This document shows positions 11,301-21,565 of a stretch of DNA of 64,000 nt, piece after piece. The notes below the pieces were generated by a model. That model was not told the origin of the DNA. It did no database searches and saw only the letters and a list, made by a program, of their open reading frames with translations. Source of the stretch: Lineus longissimus (taxonomy: Eukaryota; Nemertea; Pilidiophora; Heteronemertea; Lineidae); NCBI RefSeq assembly GCF_910592395.1, contig NC_088320.1:8308001-8372000 (forward strand), in the 5' to 3' direction. A program made the position numbers and the translations under genes. How positions within the stretch are numbered: position 1 is the first letter of the stretch; each line of letters starts with the position of its first letter.

Positions 11301-13595
11301 CTTTGGTCCTGTGGTTCTGGTCTCAGGGTTAATGGTGAAGAGGTCCCTGGTTAGAACCCAACAGTCGGCGTGAGACTCTGGGCAAGTACGCCCACGTGTA
11401 TAAATGGGTACCAGTCGGATAATTCTGCTTAGATTGTTGCCCTGATTGAGCAGCTTACACGAGGTCTACTGAAAGGTTGCAGTATGCATCCTGTCACTTT
11501 CAAGTGTTGATTTTGATAGATACTGGATACATTCATTATACCGAAAGTACAGTCGTAGGCGAGGGGTGTACTTGCGGAAAAAAACAAATGACATTGTTTG
11601 AAACGTTTGACTTGCTGAGCTTTAAGTGTAGTAACACACGTTATCATGTCGAAGGAGGCATTCACGAATTTCCTAAGCAGTATTTGTGGAGACTTGGTGT
11701 ATTATGTGTACAATCAAAAGCGTTTCCTTCAGCATCGCCTTGGTGTGCATTAGAAATGAGCAATAAAAATGTGTCGTTTTGGCGAGACTTCGTCAACATT
11801 ACATTACATTCGGAATGGGGACTGAAACTATGCTTACACGTGTAGATGTCGTAGCCCTCGTAAGTCTCAATTTGATCTGAGAACGTGCTCTCCTTTTCTG
11901 ATGTCAGGTAGCACATGTGTTTGCCGCCAAGTGCTTGGTATTTGCTCAGGTAGTGCATGAAGGCTCTGCAAAGAGACACTGAATAGCATGAAGGCTCTGC
12001 ACTGACCTAATGATGCCTAATGACTTGTATGACCACGCCTTTAACCTGCCATCCCTTCTAAATTCAGATCCATTTTTGCTCTAACCCTAAGATCACCCTG
12101 CAACATTAAGCGACTTTCCTTACAGGTGTTGCCTCGGTGTCTTCGTTTCGAGGAAATAAGCAAAGGCACTCAGATGCAGAGAATCTCGTTACAATCACAG
12201 GTCGGGTCATCTAATGAAACATGATCAGCTCTTACAGGACTGGTAAAGCAACTCAAAATAGAAGTGGGTAATTTTGTGTGTCCCTCCCAGGGGCTTGTAT
12301 GAAAGTCATCTCTACATCCTGAGAATCCCTTCCTTGACTACGTTCCAACAGAGGGTATCGTCGAGGCATCTACACAAAGCAAAGTCTCTTTGGCAGGCAT
12401 CTGGAGAACGCCCTGATATCAGAGTCAGAAGATGCAGTATGTTCTTTTTTGCGGACCTCAAGGGACTTTGTGGTTGTACTTACTGGCAGTTCATGTCAAC
12501 ACTATTCACACATCTCCTTGCGCATTCTTCAGCACTTATTTCCTCGTGGATCGCGGTGGCTGAAGTCGTCCATGCCACCACAGCAGAATTTGGCTGACGC
12601 GTGAACATACTTAGATAGGTTTCTAAGTGGAGAAAAGTTACATTTCGAATAAGCTTTACTGTGCGACCACGGAAATGAGGGAATTTGTTGGTAATTGTGT
12701 AGGCTTGTATTTTATGATTACTCTCCAAGACCATTGAGTGCGCTGTTGCCTTTGTATACGTACATGCATGTTCAGTTGGGTTGCTTGGAAGATATGTGAA
12801 TAGCTTGTTCCGTTGAACAAGTGGTGATTTTATGAGACCCTGATGAGATGATCACAATCACCTCAAAAAAAACATTAGTCACTTTCTGACACTTTTTCGT
12901 ACAAAGGTGAAAAAAAGGGTTGATGAGAAATTTGCGCTGCCAGATTTTTAATATGAAGAGCGAAGGAACATTTTCTCATGTCTCCCGTTTCTTACAATTT
13001 TCTCATTGCCTATTACAGAGAAATGGCATTTGCCTTCAGTGTCCCACACATTGAACTATTTCATAAAGTTTATTGATATACACGATATTTTAAATGTTGA
13101 TACATACGGTAACATATGCCTCAATGAAAAGCCAGAGGACGAGTGCAATCATGTAAACATACCCACATACTATCTTATCCTGCCGATCATGGTCCTTGTT
13201 GATAGACTGGTGATAGCCAGTCAAAATACAAAATTCGATTTAACCCCGTAGTCAGCGTTAGACTCTATACATATATCTTTGTCTAACTTACCTTACTCAG
13301 CAATACGTAAGGGTACGGCGGTCAGTAGCGCTTAGGTTAAAGCGCTGATTGAGCAACTAACGGAACTCACTTGAAAAGTTTTATTATGAACGGGATTTGA
13401 ATGTGAAGTCGGTTGAAAGGCGTAGTTGATATCAGAATAATAAACCCTGACCTTTTCTATTCTATTCGAAGAAATTGGCAATGTTGTCATTAACTTACTC
13501 TGAGTTGCGTCAGCTGGCACAGTTGATATCAGAAGTAAAATTATTTGGAGAATTCCGTCAAGCAGTAGCGTTCGTATGCGGTACTGCCCCACCAT
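5218..13595 (-). CDS. PAN/apple-CUB transmembrane receptor-like protein, 11 exons
   Basis: I could chain eleven minus-strand exons with canonical GT/AG sites and matching phases: 13595-13499, 12622-12484, 11965-11838, 11264-11016, 10517-10260, 9831-9565, 9078-8767, 8387-8190, 7752-7144, 6075-5755 and 5338-about 5218. Together they give about 900 residues: signal peptide, four PAN/apple domains, three CUB domains, a Ser/Thr-rich stalk, and one transmembrane helix. Almost all introns are phase 1, as in shuffled extracellular modules. PAN and CUB domains bind proteins or glycans, so a cell-surface recognition or adhesion role is inferred; the ligand is unknown. The ATG is preceded by TTTTACTTTTAG, a good acceptor, so a non-coding first exon may lie above 13,600. 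The cytoplasmic end below 5,218 is not resolved. Confidence 0.85.
5755..6075 (-). CDS. receptor exon 10: Ser/Thr-rich stalk
   Basis: A phase 1-1 exon of 321 nt, acceptor TTGTCTCAG, donor G/GTAGGC. It is almost only Ser, Thr, Pro, Ala and Val (for example STSTEPPSTTSVTKSTPSVS), a mucin-like stalk likely to be O-glycosylated. Confidence 0.8.
6697..6866. repeat. long fold-back inverted repeat in receptor intron
   Basis: Two arms of about 80 bp (6,697-6,778 and 6,783-6,866) are nearly perfect reverse complements with a loop of only a few bases. Both contain TTGGTTGAGTTACCAAGACA and a GGTTCAATT word like a tRNA B box, so this may be two head-to-head copies of a tRNA-derived repeat. The transcript would form a very long hairpin. 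Confidence 0.8.
7144..7752 (-). CDS. receptor exon 9: CUB 2 end and CUB 3
   Basis: A phase 1-1 exon of 609 nt. Its first 70 residues finish CUB 2 (ICGQQG, GDMFITFEPD, RFQATLEF). The rest is a full CUB 3: GGTFISPGYPNYEENVVKSW, DYVLVRDGPS, EYCGDLPPG, LLVEFHTDSSENYRGFNASY. Donor G/GTAAAC. Confidence 0.9.
8190..8387 (-). CDS. receptor exon 8: CUB 2, first half
   Basis: Acceptor CTACATTCCAG, donor GAAG/GTGAGC, 198 nt. Encodes EIASPNFPAAPSDDGPCYW and up to RVSVFE. The open frame continues below 8,190, but the CUB pattern resumes only in exon 9, so the extension is read as intron. Confidence 0.8.
8767..9078 (-). CDS. receptor exon 7: CUB 1
   Basis: A phase 1-1 exon of 312 nt. It starts DCGSPI, then LASPGWPRPYLRGQSCSWQI, and finishes in a DGFRAFYST-like strand, all typical of CUB. 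Donor G/GTCAGT; the later GTAAAA is excluded by an in-frame TAG. Confidence 0.88.
9565..9831 (-). CDS. receptor exon 6: PAN 4
   Basis: A phase 1-1 exon of 267 nt, acceptor TACATTACAG, donor G/GTAAGT. Contains TLEDCATFCLRNKSIICRSF and the CRLH cysteine. The end, SSYFEMKAIY, matches the last strand of PAN domains. Confidence 0.85.
10260..10517 (-). CDS. receptor exon 5: PAN 3
   Basis: A phase 1-1 exon of 258 nt, acceptor TTCTTTTCGCAG, donor GTAAGT. Contains DLEQCAASCLQQTSFVCRSF and IRACELF. Confidence 0.85.
11016..11264 (-). CDS. receptor exon 4: PAN 2
   Basis: A symmetrical phase 1-1 exon of 249 nt, acceptor TTGTTTCAG, donor G/GTAAGA. Contains SPEECARKCFFETEFVCATF and a third cysteine in FPVC, the usual PAN cysteine layout. 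Confidence 0.85.
11303..11440 (+). repeat. tRNA-derived SINE-like repeat in receptor intron
   Basis: A stretch with A-box-like TGGTCTCAGGG and B-box-like GGTTAGAACCC is followed by GTGAGACTCTGGGCAAGTAC and TATAAATGGGTACCAG, a body type seen in invertebrate SINEs. A more decayed relative may lie at 13,241-13,370. It is immediately upstream of the exon 4 acceptor. Confidence 0.5.
11838..11965 (-). CDS. receptor exon 3: PAN 1, second half
   Basis: Acceptor TCTCTTTGCAG accepts phase 2. It encodes AFMHYLSKYQALGGKHMCYL and the aromatic end of the PAN domain (YEGYDIYT). The donor is GTAAGC, phase 1. This is the only PAN domain split by an intron. Confidence 0.75.
12484..12622 (-). CDS. receptor exon 2: PAN 1, first half
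   Basis: Acceptor CTCCACTTAG at 12,623 continues phase 1. The exon encodes AVVAWTTSATAIHEEISAEE then CARRC, the start of a PAN/apple fold with its paired cysteines, and ends in phase 2 at CCA/GTAAGT. Confidence 0.75.
13499..13595 (-). CDS. receptor exon 1: signal peptide
   Basis: Encodes MVGQYRIRTLLLDG followed by a hydrophobic core (ILQIILLLIS) and a small-residue cleavage region. It ends in phase 1 at A/GTAAGT. The start is chosen because it is the first Met of the hydrophobic leader and lies two bases after a plausible acceptor. Confidence 0.75.
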
Positions 13596-13601
13596 TTCTA
13601 A

Positions 13602-13818
13602 AAGTAAAATGTTATTGATCTAACTACAATCCTGTTATTTCTGTTAACATTTAAACCATGAATACACTTTTAAGTAAAGGTTAGTGATCTAAGCATAATC
13701 CTATTGTTTCTGTTGACATTTTTACCATGAATACACCTTAAAGTAAAATGTGATTTATCATAGTATTCAATTGTTTCTGTCTACATCTTGACCATATCAT
13801 ACACCTTAAAGTAAAACC
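13602..13818. repeat. tandem repeat of about 69 bp, three copies
   Basis: Units start at about 13,602, 13,672 and 13,741 with AAGTAAA and share TTTCTGTTNACAT and CCATGAATACACCTTA. They lie just upstream of the receptor ATG, in its putative 5' intron. Confidence 0.75.
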
Positions 13819-14198
13819 TTGCAACCAAATTTTCTCGGGTAGAGAAGTGCAAAAAAAATGGGAATGACTCCTGCACAATAGCGAGCGCACGTGATGAGAT
13901 CAGACTAAATCGAAACCAAACGGATTGATCTCAGTCACATGTGGCCGAAATTTGGTAAATTAATATTTTGTGTGTTATTAGAGATCAATGGTATATAACT
14001 TGCGTCGAACAGTACTATGAACCCATAGGCCTACCGTGCATAGTGTCATCACAAACCTTAACCTGCCCCACCTACCCCCTTGCCTTATTATTTCTCTTCA
14101 AGATGGAAATGTGCAACTCACCTATAAATATTTACCTGTCGTACAAAGAGACAAAGTCACTCCATGAAAGATGACAACAAGCTCTTCCTGATGAGAGG
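13819..14198. other. no gene recognised
   Basis: Unique sequence between the receptor gene and the left edge of the tandem array. Confidence 0.4.
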
Positions 14199-14525
14199 AA
14201 ATGCACGGACCAGTGTAACAGTTCAGATAACCAACCGAAAACACGAAATCAGTTTACTAATAGAACTTCACATGACTTTCTATATAACCAGATTATCAAA
14301 AAGGCGATTAACGCCATTTATCAGTGATCTGTACTAATAAAATACAACCTCCAAAGTCTCATCACTTATCCTCGGCAATCGAGTGATAAGCCTAATAATC
14401 ATGAGAAGGCACGGGCGTTAGTTCTATGCTGTACATGCATTTATTTTGTGAATTGTGTTGAAGTTGTTTACATCTCTTTTCCCTGTAAAATCTGATTTCC
14501 AAAAAAACCTGTGAGAAATACGAAA

Positions 14526-14654
14526 TGGGGCAATAAAGATCAAAGCCCTATGTTGAATGGGTTAACGAGGTGTGAGCCAAGCACTCAGAGTGACCCTCAA
14601 TTAGGTTACTTTATAAACGCGATTCAACATAGGCCATTGATCTTTAAAGCCCTA
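14526..14654. repeat. inverted-repeat MITE-like element, copy A
   Basis: Arms of about 33 bp (GGGCAATAAAGATCAAAG... and its complement) enclose about 65 bp. Present in all three units, so it predates the array. No transposase inside. Confidence 0.65.
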
Positions 14655-14720
14655 TTTTGGAAAGCCGTAGTACTTTCACATGTTTTGTAGAAATCCAATT
14701 TATCCGAGAAACGTCTGACA

Positions 14721-14849
14721 ATGTCGGATTTTCGTAGGATAAATCAGGAAAAAGTTAGTGAAACTATTATGAAGTATGAAAAACCATCTGCTAGTGGTGA
14801 TAGCACAGGATCTGTTGCGCCTATAAATGCTGCCGGCAAGGAATTGTAG
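14721..14849 (+). CDS. hypothetical 42-residue ORF, copy A
   Basis: Starts MSDFRRINQEKVSETIMKYE and is hydrophilic, ending AAGKEL before TAG. The same ORF is unchanged in copies B and C while surrounding sequence shows scattered substitutions. I recognise no family. It may be a real small protein, an exon, or part of a repeat. Confidence 0.3.
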   Translation: MSDFRRINQEKVSETIMKYEKPSASGDSTGSVAPINAAGKEL

Positions 14850-15300
14850 CCGGTTTTTGTAGAGGTACAATGCAATGAGGAACCTGCACAACAAAACCTG
14901 CCGATAGGGGCACTGCAGGCAAGTGGACCATGGTTGTAATGAGAAAGCCATTTCTCGGGTCAATGATCTTTGAATATTTCATTCCTTGATTACTCTACAT
15001 GGGGAAATAGCACCAAAAACGTTGTGTTATTGGTCCTTAATCCTATTTTGATGAGTTTTAGGGAGAAAATCAACAAAACTTGCACTGGAAGTACCGGTAT
15101 CGGTGCGGCCATCATTTTTAGTTCTGAAGGTTCCTCATTCCGTGTCACTATTTTTTTAGTGCTGTTGCAAGGGTATAGTCTGTCTTGTCCCTTCTTTTGA
15201 TTGTGTCACCTCGATAACGAGGCGACTCCAATAGCTCCCAGCGCAGGACCGAGTAGGAAATACTTCAAAATACTCAATAGTAAATAAACTGAATACATAC

Positions 15301-15540
15301 TTCATCATCAACATCATCATGTCCCGCAGCCTTGCGGCCATTGGGGCGACAATAAGCTGTTAAAGATGCGACATCACACGGTTCTGTCCTCGGCGAGGGG
15401 TCTTCCATTCCAGTGCGTCACGTCATTCACCCGCTCTTTGGAAGGCCGCGTCGGCGGCTACCTCTACTGGGCCCTACAATATGGTATTTGCTAGTGTTCC
15501 CTTGGCTCTCGTGGCATATGGCCGAACCACCTCAGCTTAC
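15301..15540 (-). mobile_element. 3' fragment of RTE-like retrotransposon, copy A
   Basis: Read on the minus strand, the piece contains the LRWFGHMPRE-type C-terminus of an RTE-class reverse transcriptase and a HWNGRPLAEDRT-like tail with a stop, followed by an (ATG)n-rich 3' tail. It is a 5'-truncated dead insertion shared by all units. Confidence 0.6.
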
Positions 15541-16141
15541 ATACTTATACAAGCGAAAATGACGATATTATAAGACAACTCTCGTTCGGGAACGAATGCA
15601 ATTCTTCTGTATTGGGATATGCCAACTGTTCTAGTCAGGCCTAAGCCAAGTGGAGCTCAGGCATGAAACATCTCTGTGTTTCCCATATTTCAGTGTTAAC
15701 CTTTTTTTCCCCTATTCACGACAACCATTCGATGTCTGATATATCATAGGGGAAAGTCTCTCTTACAGAAACACAGAAAATCATACCGAGTTTGGTCTCG
15801 AGAAGTAGGAAACAAGAAATAATGACCTGAATATCTTCTTTTGGATAAAACCAGTTACTGCGTCTCCAGTATCCCTTGCCACTCCACGTCAAGACAACAA
15901 TATTAGAACGAGAACATAAAATGTGGACTGGACAGTCGAACTTCGGTTCTATTGGACTGAAGAACGTTTTCGCAGCCTGGTAAAACACGAGCCTCCTTGC
16001 GAGATCTCATGACGAGGCAACAATCCAACCGTTTATCAGGAATTGGCGCAGGCGCATATAATGACCTGGGACGAGGCTGTATATTGTTAACCATGATAAA
16101 AAGAAGAAGAGGACATGACCATGGACTAACACACAGAACAC

Positions 16142-16147
16142 TTTATT
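16142..16147 (-). terminator. AATAAA polyadenylation signal of peptide gene A
   Basis: AATAAA on the minus strand, about 92 bp after the stop codon and followed by a GTG-rich stretch. Confidence 0.6.
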
Positions 16148-16238
16148 GCTCCAAAGATGTCTTCATCTGTACAGACAAATGATATCAATAGTTTGATAAT
16201 ATATGGAACCCTGTACGCAGATGGATTGGAGAACACAA

Positions 16239-17908
16239 CTACTTTCCCGGTGCACATGTCCAATAAACACAATCTCCTCCGGGTCCACCATTTGACTTAT
16301 CGCAGTCGCTATGTTTACTGCAACCATAACGCTTGCGGACTTTCAGGAACTCTTTGCTGAAAAAGGTCAAATCAACGTTTTAGTCACAAGCTCCCCCAAG
16401 CGGTAGTATGTAAATGTTGAAACGAGCCAAATGAAACAAGCCAATCTAAACGAACCAAATACACATTCTAACATCAAATTGAAGATTACGTTTCGATGTA
16501 ATATGATTGCAAAGCGTTAGGTTGATATATACATGAAATGAAAAAATCACATTTATTCTCTCGGGCCCAATTATTTTGGTACGTTAAAGTTTTAAAAAAG
16601 CCAAAATAAACGAGTGAATAAAACGTTCCATGGTGCACCTTGCAAAACTTAAAATGAACCAAATTGAATGGGACTCTGTGAATGATGTTATGTTATTCCA
16701 TCAATATACTTACCGAATCATGCAATGAATATTACATTTAAACTTGATCGTTCAGTTCAGTTTTAAAACGTTTATTTTGATCGTTTTGTTTGGATTGTTC
16801 CTTTTTGCTAGTTTCAACATTTACATACTACCCCCCCCCCCCCCCCCCCCCAAGCTACGAACATCAGACCACGTTACAACCATTTTGGATAATAATCAAC
16901 CACTACTATTGACAACCAAGGATCAAACCGTAAATTGCACGCTGCATGATCATTTGGTATGTGACGTCAGAGAGCGCAGTATTGTTGAACTGACCTGGCG
17001 TCAGCGTTTTTCTGTTCAAGACCACGTGTTTGACGTCCAATAAAGCAAGGATGACTACATAACAATGCTTGTATAGGTTGCCAGTGGTACTATAAAAATG
17101 TCCACGTTTCTTCGTGGCGACGTGTATATCATGCAGAAATATATGGTCACGATTGCGAGGATTGAAAAAGGAGTCAATTAAACGTGCAGTGCTTTCGCAA
17201 GCGCTCATTGATACTTCCTGGCCTATTGACTGTGTGTAACCATTTTTCCGCAATAACTTGTCTGATCACCTCTCTCGCAATGAACATACCTTTCGCCTGC
17301 AAATGAGGAAATTGTTTAGATTTCGTGAGAGAGCTGGCGCGGTGTGGACGACTGAAGCCAGTTGGAAGGCGAAGTATTCCCAAATTCTCTGTCAGCCATA
17401 TTCCACCTCTCTATGTGACTTCATGAGTTCAAAGTGGCCGTTTGCAAATTTTTGTTGGAATAGCAAATTGTAAATGAGCGCTCTTATACATGCTTCCCAC
17501 AATTGGTGGCTTACATTGGAACTAACTTTTTCCCCCTTGTCCATCATCAAAGGCATTCAAGTCTGTTGGTCAACCATGACTATCTCCTTTGTCCCTCCAC
17601 CATAAGGCCTAGTTTCCCCTTTTGACATCACTATTTCGGACACTCAGCGCCCCATTTCTGGAAAGGTGTATAGGGTGTAGCGCATTCGTTGATGATTATT
17701 GATCAAGCCAACCTGAATTGTGAAAAGTCATTAAGTGGTTGAAATATATTATTTCCTGGTTCTGTTCACCTTAATTATAATTGTGAGCAAGTGAACATTT
17801 TTGGCAAGGCACCCAATAGCAATAGAAAATGAGAGGTCAATACTTACTTGCTGTTGTTGCTACAGTCAGTACAAGAGCAACGAGCAGAAACATCAGAACA
17901 GCCTTCAT
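16239..17908 (-). CDS. secreted four-cysteine peptide precursor, copy A
   Basis: Three exons join in phase. 17908-17848 encodes a signal peptide (MKAVLMFLLVALVLTVATTA), donor A/GTAAGT. 17296-17290 is a 7-nt microexon between CATTTGCAG and GTATGT. 16356-16239 follows acceptor CCTTTTTCAG and ends in TAG. The precursor is 61 residues: signal, a short basic pro-segment ending VRKR, then a mature part YGCSKHSDCD...GGDCVYWTCAPGK with cysteines spaced C-x5-C-x10-C-x4-C. KR is a convertase site, and C-terminal Gly-Lys is a known amidation signal, which would leave Pro-amide. I recognise no family; an antimicrobial or signalling peptide is possible. A TATA-like box and a polyadenylation signal frame the gene. 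Confidence 0.72.
16829..16853. repeat. poly-C tract in intron of peptide gene
   Basis: More than 20 consecutive C on the plus strand. The equivalents near 48,267 and 58,999 are about 14-15 C, so the tract varies between copies. Confidence 0.85.
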
Positions 17909-17992
17909 CGTTGGTTTTCACGAGTTAGAAACAGTCTTGACAGAGAAGCGAGTAGATTTGAAAACTGGTGGAGAACTGATGAATGCGAGGGG

Positions 17993-18000
17993 TATAAATA
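17993..18000 (-). promoter_or_regulatory. TATA-like box of peptide gene A
   Basis: TATTTATA on the minus strand, 85 bp upstream of the ATG. The spacing is the same in copies B and C and would place the start site about 55 bp before the ATG. Confidence 0.55.
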
Positions 18001-18334
18001 CTTTCTAGGGTGAGGTGGGAAAGCCTGCAGTGGCAGGTAAATAAAACACTGACAGCTCCTGTCACGTTATTAGTCGTATTTTCCTATGTCACTACCTCAA
18101 TGTTCATGCCGGTCATTCTCACGACTCTATATGGCTTTTCAGTTGCTTATTGTTTACTGTCCAATCACCTTCATTGATCTACACGCCCTTAGTCCTAGAA
18201 ATGTTCTATAATAAATCCACTTGTTCTCCATCTGGGTGAATGTCCGCTTGGTGATGTCACCACTGCATTAACCCCCTGTCAGGGAAAGTATGTAGCGGTG
18301 GGATTATTCCTACTGGGCCAAGCGAGTGGGAAAT

Positions 18335-18410
18335 TCCCTAGCTTAGTTGGTAGAGTGATGGCCTTGACACCCCAGAGAGGTCACGGGTTCAATTCCCGGC
18401 ATGGCCTAGG
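18335..18410 (+). repeat. tRNA-derived SINE-like segment, only in copy A
   Basis: Contains TAGCTTAGTTGGTAGAG (A-box type) and GGGTTCAATTCCC (B-box type) followed by a T-run. The acceptor stem does not pair well, so it is not called a working tRNA gene. It lies in a block of about 790 bp missing from copies B and C. Confidence 0.5.
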
Positions 18411-19067
18411 TATTTTTTCTCTGTTATATTAGGCCTAACGCGGTAAAAGGGTACTATTTAGATTCTGGACGTTTGTTTGGATGATAAATAACCATTTGTA
18501 TCTCAGATGAGCCCGATTGTGAGGACACTACGTTCCCGGACAGGCGAGTATGTAGTGATGTCATCATTCCTACTAGCTCACGCGAGAGGGAAATTCCCTT
18601 CTTCTCGATGCCAGTCAGTTTTCTCATCATCCACAAGTACTGCAGCTTCACCGGGCACTGGACGTTTTTGGGATCCTATAATCATAGAGGATGTGTCGAT
18701 CATTCCTTTCATAAAGAGCTTTGGTGCTTTGCACTACGTATTTACTAATTATAGTCAACAATTCCGGCTAGGCCTGCAACTTATCAAATCCCTGAAACAT
18801 ATCGGATCATCTAAAATACGCCCCATTTAAAAGTCTGATTAAGCAGTCAGTTTTGCATCAATAGCTTTGAAATTCAGCCCTGATCTAGCTTTGGATATCT
18901 CAAGTAAGCTAATAAAATTTCAATTTGCTAGGCCCTGTATTACTGGTACGGTACTGATGTCAAGAATGCAAGTCCAAAAATGCAATATCAGTGGATATGG
19001 AAAACTGCCTTATTTGAGCAGCCATTCAACGTAGTTAACTTTTTGGCTCAACGTAGGGGCGTCATAC

Positions 19068-19092
19068 CGTCGTCGTCGTCGTCATCGTCGTC
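19068..19092 (+). repeat. CGT-type trinucleotide microsatellite
   Basis: CGTCGTCGTCGTCATCGTCG, inside the copy-A-specific block. Confidence 0.85.
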
Positions 19093-20152
19093 TGTATCCT
19101 GTTTCAAAAACAGTGGCACGGTTCTTAAACGATAGGACTATGAACTTGAAACTTTGTACTCCGGACCCCCAGGTCAAGTGACCTCTGACACTGAATTTAG
19201 GTCGGATCTGATTTTTGACTTGGCCACCAGGAGGCCAAAAGTGGAAAGCTAAGACGTGTGATATCTCTGTTTTCAGTGACTCGTTTTCAATAAAATTATT
19301 TTGGTATGTTTTAGCAAGGCTACATCACATATCATACGATTTGACCTACATGTAATTTTCGTTTGTGATTCACAGTTACTGGATGGACATTTTGAAAATG
19401 GTATTCAATCAGTTCGTGGGAAATAGTATGTGGAGACGACAGAGTAAACTTTGAACAAATTTGAAAACAATAGTTTCATGTTACTGAGATCTTGAATCTA
19501 CAAGCAAACATTGTCTACAAGCAAACATTTACAAACACTCATTGCTTCACACTGAATCAAACCCTGCACATCAAACATAATGCAGGTTGCCTTATGTGAC
19601 GTTCAATACCTTATCAGTCCTGTAGACTTTGCTCAGTCTTGTAGAATCTAGTCAGTTGTTTTGTCAGGTTTTAGTCTCGTCGACAGACGCTTTAGAGTGT
19701 GGTACAACATGGGCGACATGTGAATCGGACTGCAGCAGTCGGCTACCCTGTCACCTCCTATTCTAGATAAGTATCAGCAAATTTCACAAAAAAAGGAAAA
19801 ATTCAAAATCAGACTGAATTATCATGCTATTCCGATGTTGACTCCGATGTTGACCCGAGTTAGCTGTGTCTCGATCCTTTCCATGTGAACCGATGTATTA
19901 TAACTAAATATATAAATTAGTAAGGCGCTGCATGGAGCCATGGATCTACGCGCGGTAAAGTCTTTTTGATGTAGATATCCACCTAATACAGGTGATGTTT
20001 AGGGGAGATATCGACCTTTCCTTGTTATTTGGCAAATCGGGGAGAGCCCCAAACAACCTAGGTGGCGGATGATGTTACTTGATATTGTTTGAACACATGA
20101 AAATACACTGATTACCAAATGCAGATGGGCCTACTCTATCCCTATTACTGAC

Positions 20153-20584
20153 CTTCCGTTGCAAGACATACATCAGAGCAGAACCGATAGCTCCCGAAAA
20201 GGCAACACACACCAATTCAACCAAATGAGGTATTTCCATGTGTTTTCCTGGTTGCAGCGAGTCTACAGCACTACATATTGTGCCTTTGATTGGCCCAATC
20301 CTCTCCGCAAGTCTCACACCGTCCTGTCTTTGAAAATACCTCGAATTCAAATCATCTGAGAACCTTGTTTTGACACCACGAGATCGGTATGGTTGTGTTG
20401 GTGATAAAATACTATAATTGGTTATGTTTTCAGTGTGCATACTTGACGCGCTCTCGTTAACCATTACTATCCTATTCTTTGTTGTAAGTACATCATAGTT
20501 TGAAACTGTTATATTCAAATCCCGTTCTTGCGAAAAATTACTATTCGTGCTTGAAAATGAAAAACAAGCGTCCTCTACACAAAA
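20153..20584 (-). pseudogene. SLC35G/EamA-like transporter, start of second EamA part, copy A
   Basis: Open frame with a polar linker (TRFSDDLNSRYFQRQDGVRL) and then VAFSGAIGSALMYVLQRK, the first helix of the second EamA repeat. It ends at a good donor AAG/GTCAGT. Intact here, although the partner exon of this copy has stops. Confidence 0.55.
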
Positions 20585-21565
20585 TACAGCGGTTTGCAAA
20601 AATATTAGAACACCCCATTAAGTTCTCTATTCTATGCAGCATTCTGTACTAAATAATTATCTGCTGGACTGCCTCACCTAAGGCTTAATTTCATAACTTT
20701 AAGATATACATTTAGTGTTTATAAATGTGGACAAAATATCATGAATATATTACAATTTGAAAATATCATTAAAAAAACTGTCTCATTATACAAATAATTG
20801 TTTGCAAATTGATTGTCATATTATTCTGTGATCAATTCTAAGAGATCATGCGAAGAAATTTCATGAAAAGTCCTCTTCGTTTTGAAAATATAACGAGTTA
20901 ACGTGAATATTATCTGGCACCTCTTCCTCTAATTTTTCAAATTACGGAATTCCCTCAGAGAACGAAGCGAATTATTAGCAGGAGTCATTATGTTTAGTCT
21001 ATGAGAGCTTGACACCATTGAACTGTCGTCCAAATTTTGAAATTTTGAAAATATCAACATTTTGATATTTTGTAATATCACAAAGTTGGATTTTCAGAAT
21101 TTCTTTCTTCGGGAATACTAAGTCCTAGAATTAGCCATAAAGGGATATGACATTGATTTGGGACCAATTATTTGAAGTATCAAAAAGCAGGTTTCTTCGT
21201 GTTATTTTGTCCAAATCTCTAAATCGCTGTGCACAACGTGTAGAAGTCATTGAATAAAGCTTAAAGGCCATATATCTAGGTTTTTTGCCATTTTCTGCTG
21301 TAAGACGATTTCAAAAGTGTACCTAACACTTTATACAATACAGAAAACCAAATGCAATTAGCTCCATCCATTTTGAAGATATAGCCAATTATGTGTTTGA
21401 CAACTTGAATACCTAATCAGGCTAGCAACTGGCTTGTTAGAGCCAGGCGGCGGGTTCAGCAAAAGTTGTGATGTAGATCAGGTTATCTGTACATGTCATG
21501 CAATCATAAAAGCAGGAGGGCCTTAATTAATTATGCACACCTGGAAGTAATGTGTTTCATTCACT

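Noticed and set aside
14181-14206. CTGATGA...GAAA resembling a hammerhead ribozyme core
   Set aside because: The stem II closing pair is missing (GAGGAAA instead of C-GAAA) and flanking arms do not pair.
16844-16853. Poly-C tract as a regulatory quadruplex element
   Set aside because: A single homopolymer that varies in length between copies; more simply a slippage-prone tract.
16906-17253. 115-residue minus-strand open frame conserved in all units
   Set aside because: It has no ATG at its start and lies in the intron between the microexon and the cysteine exon of the peptide gene; conservation is explained by recent duplication.
17801-18013. 70-residue plus-strand ORF (MARHPIAIEN...)
   Set aside because: It is the antisense shadow of the signal-peptide exon, its donor and the promoter.
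18335-18410. Functional tRNA gene
   Set aside because: Internal boxes are present but acceptor and T stems do not pair properly; treated as a SINE-like repeat.
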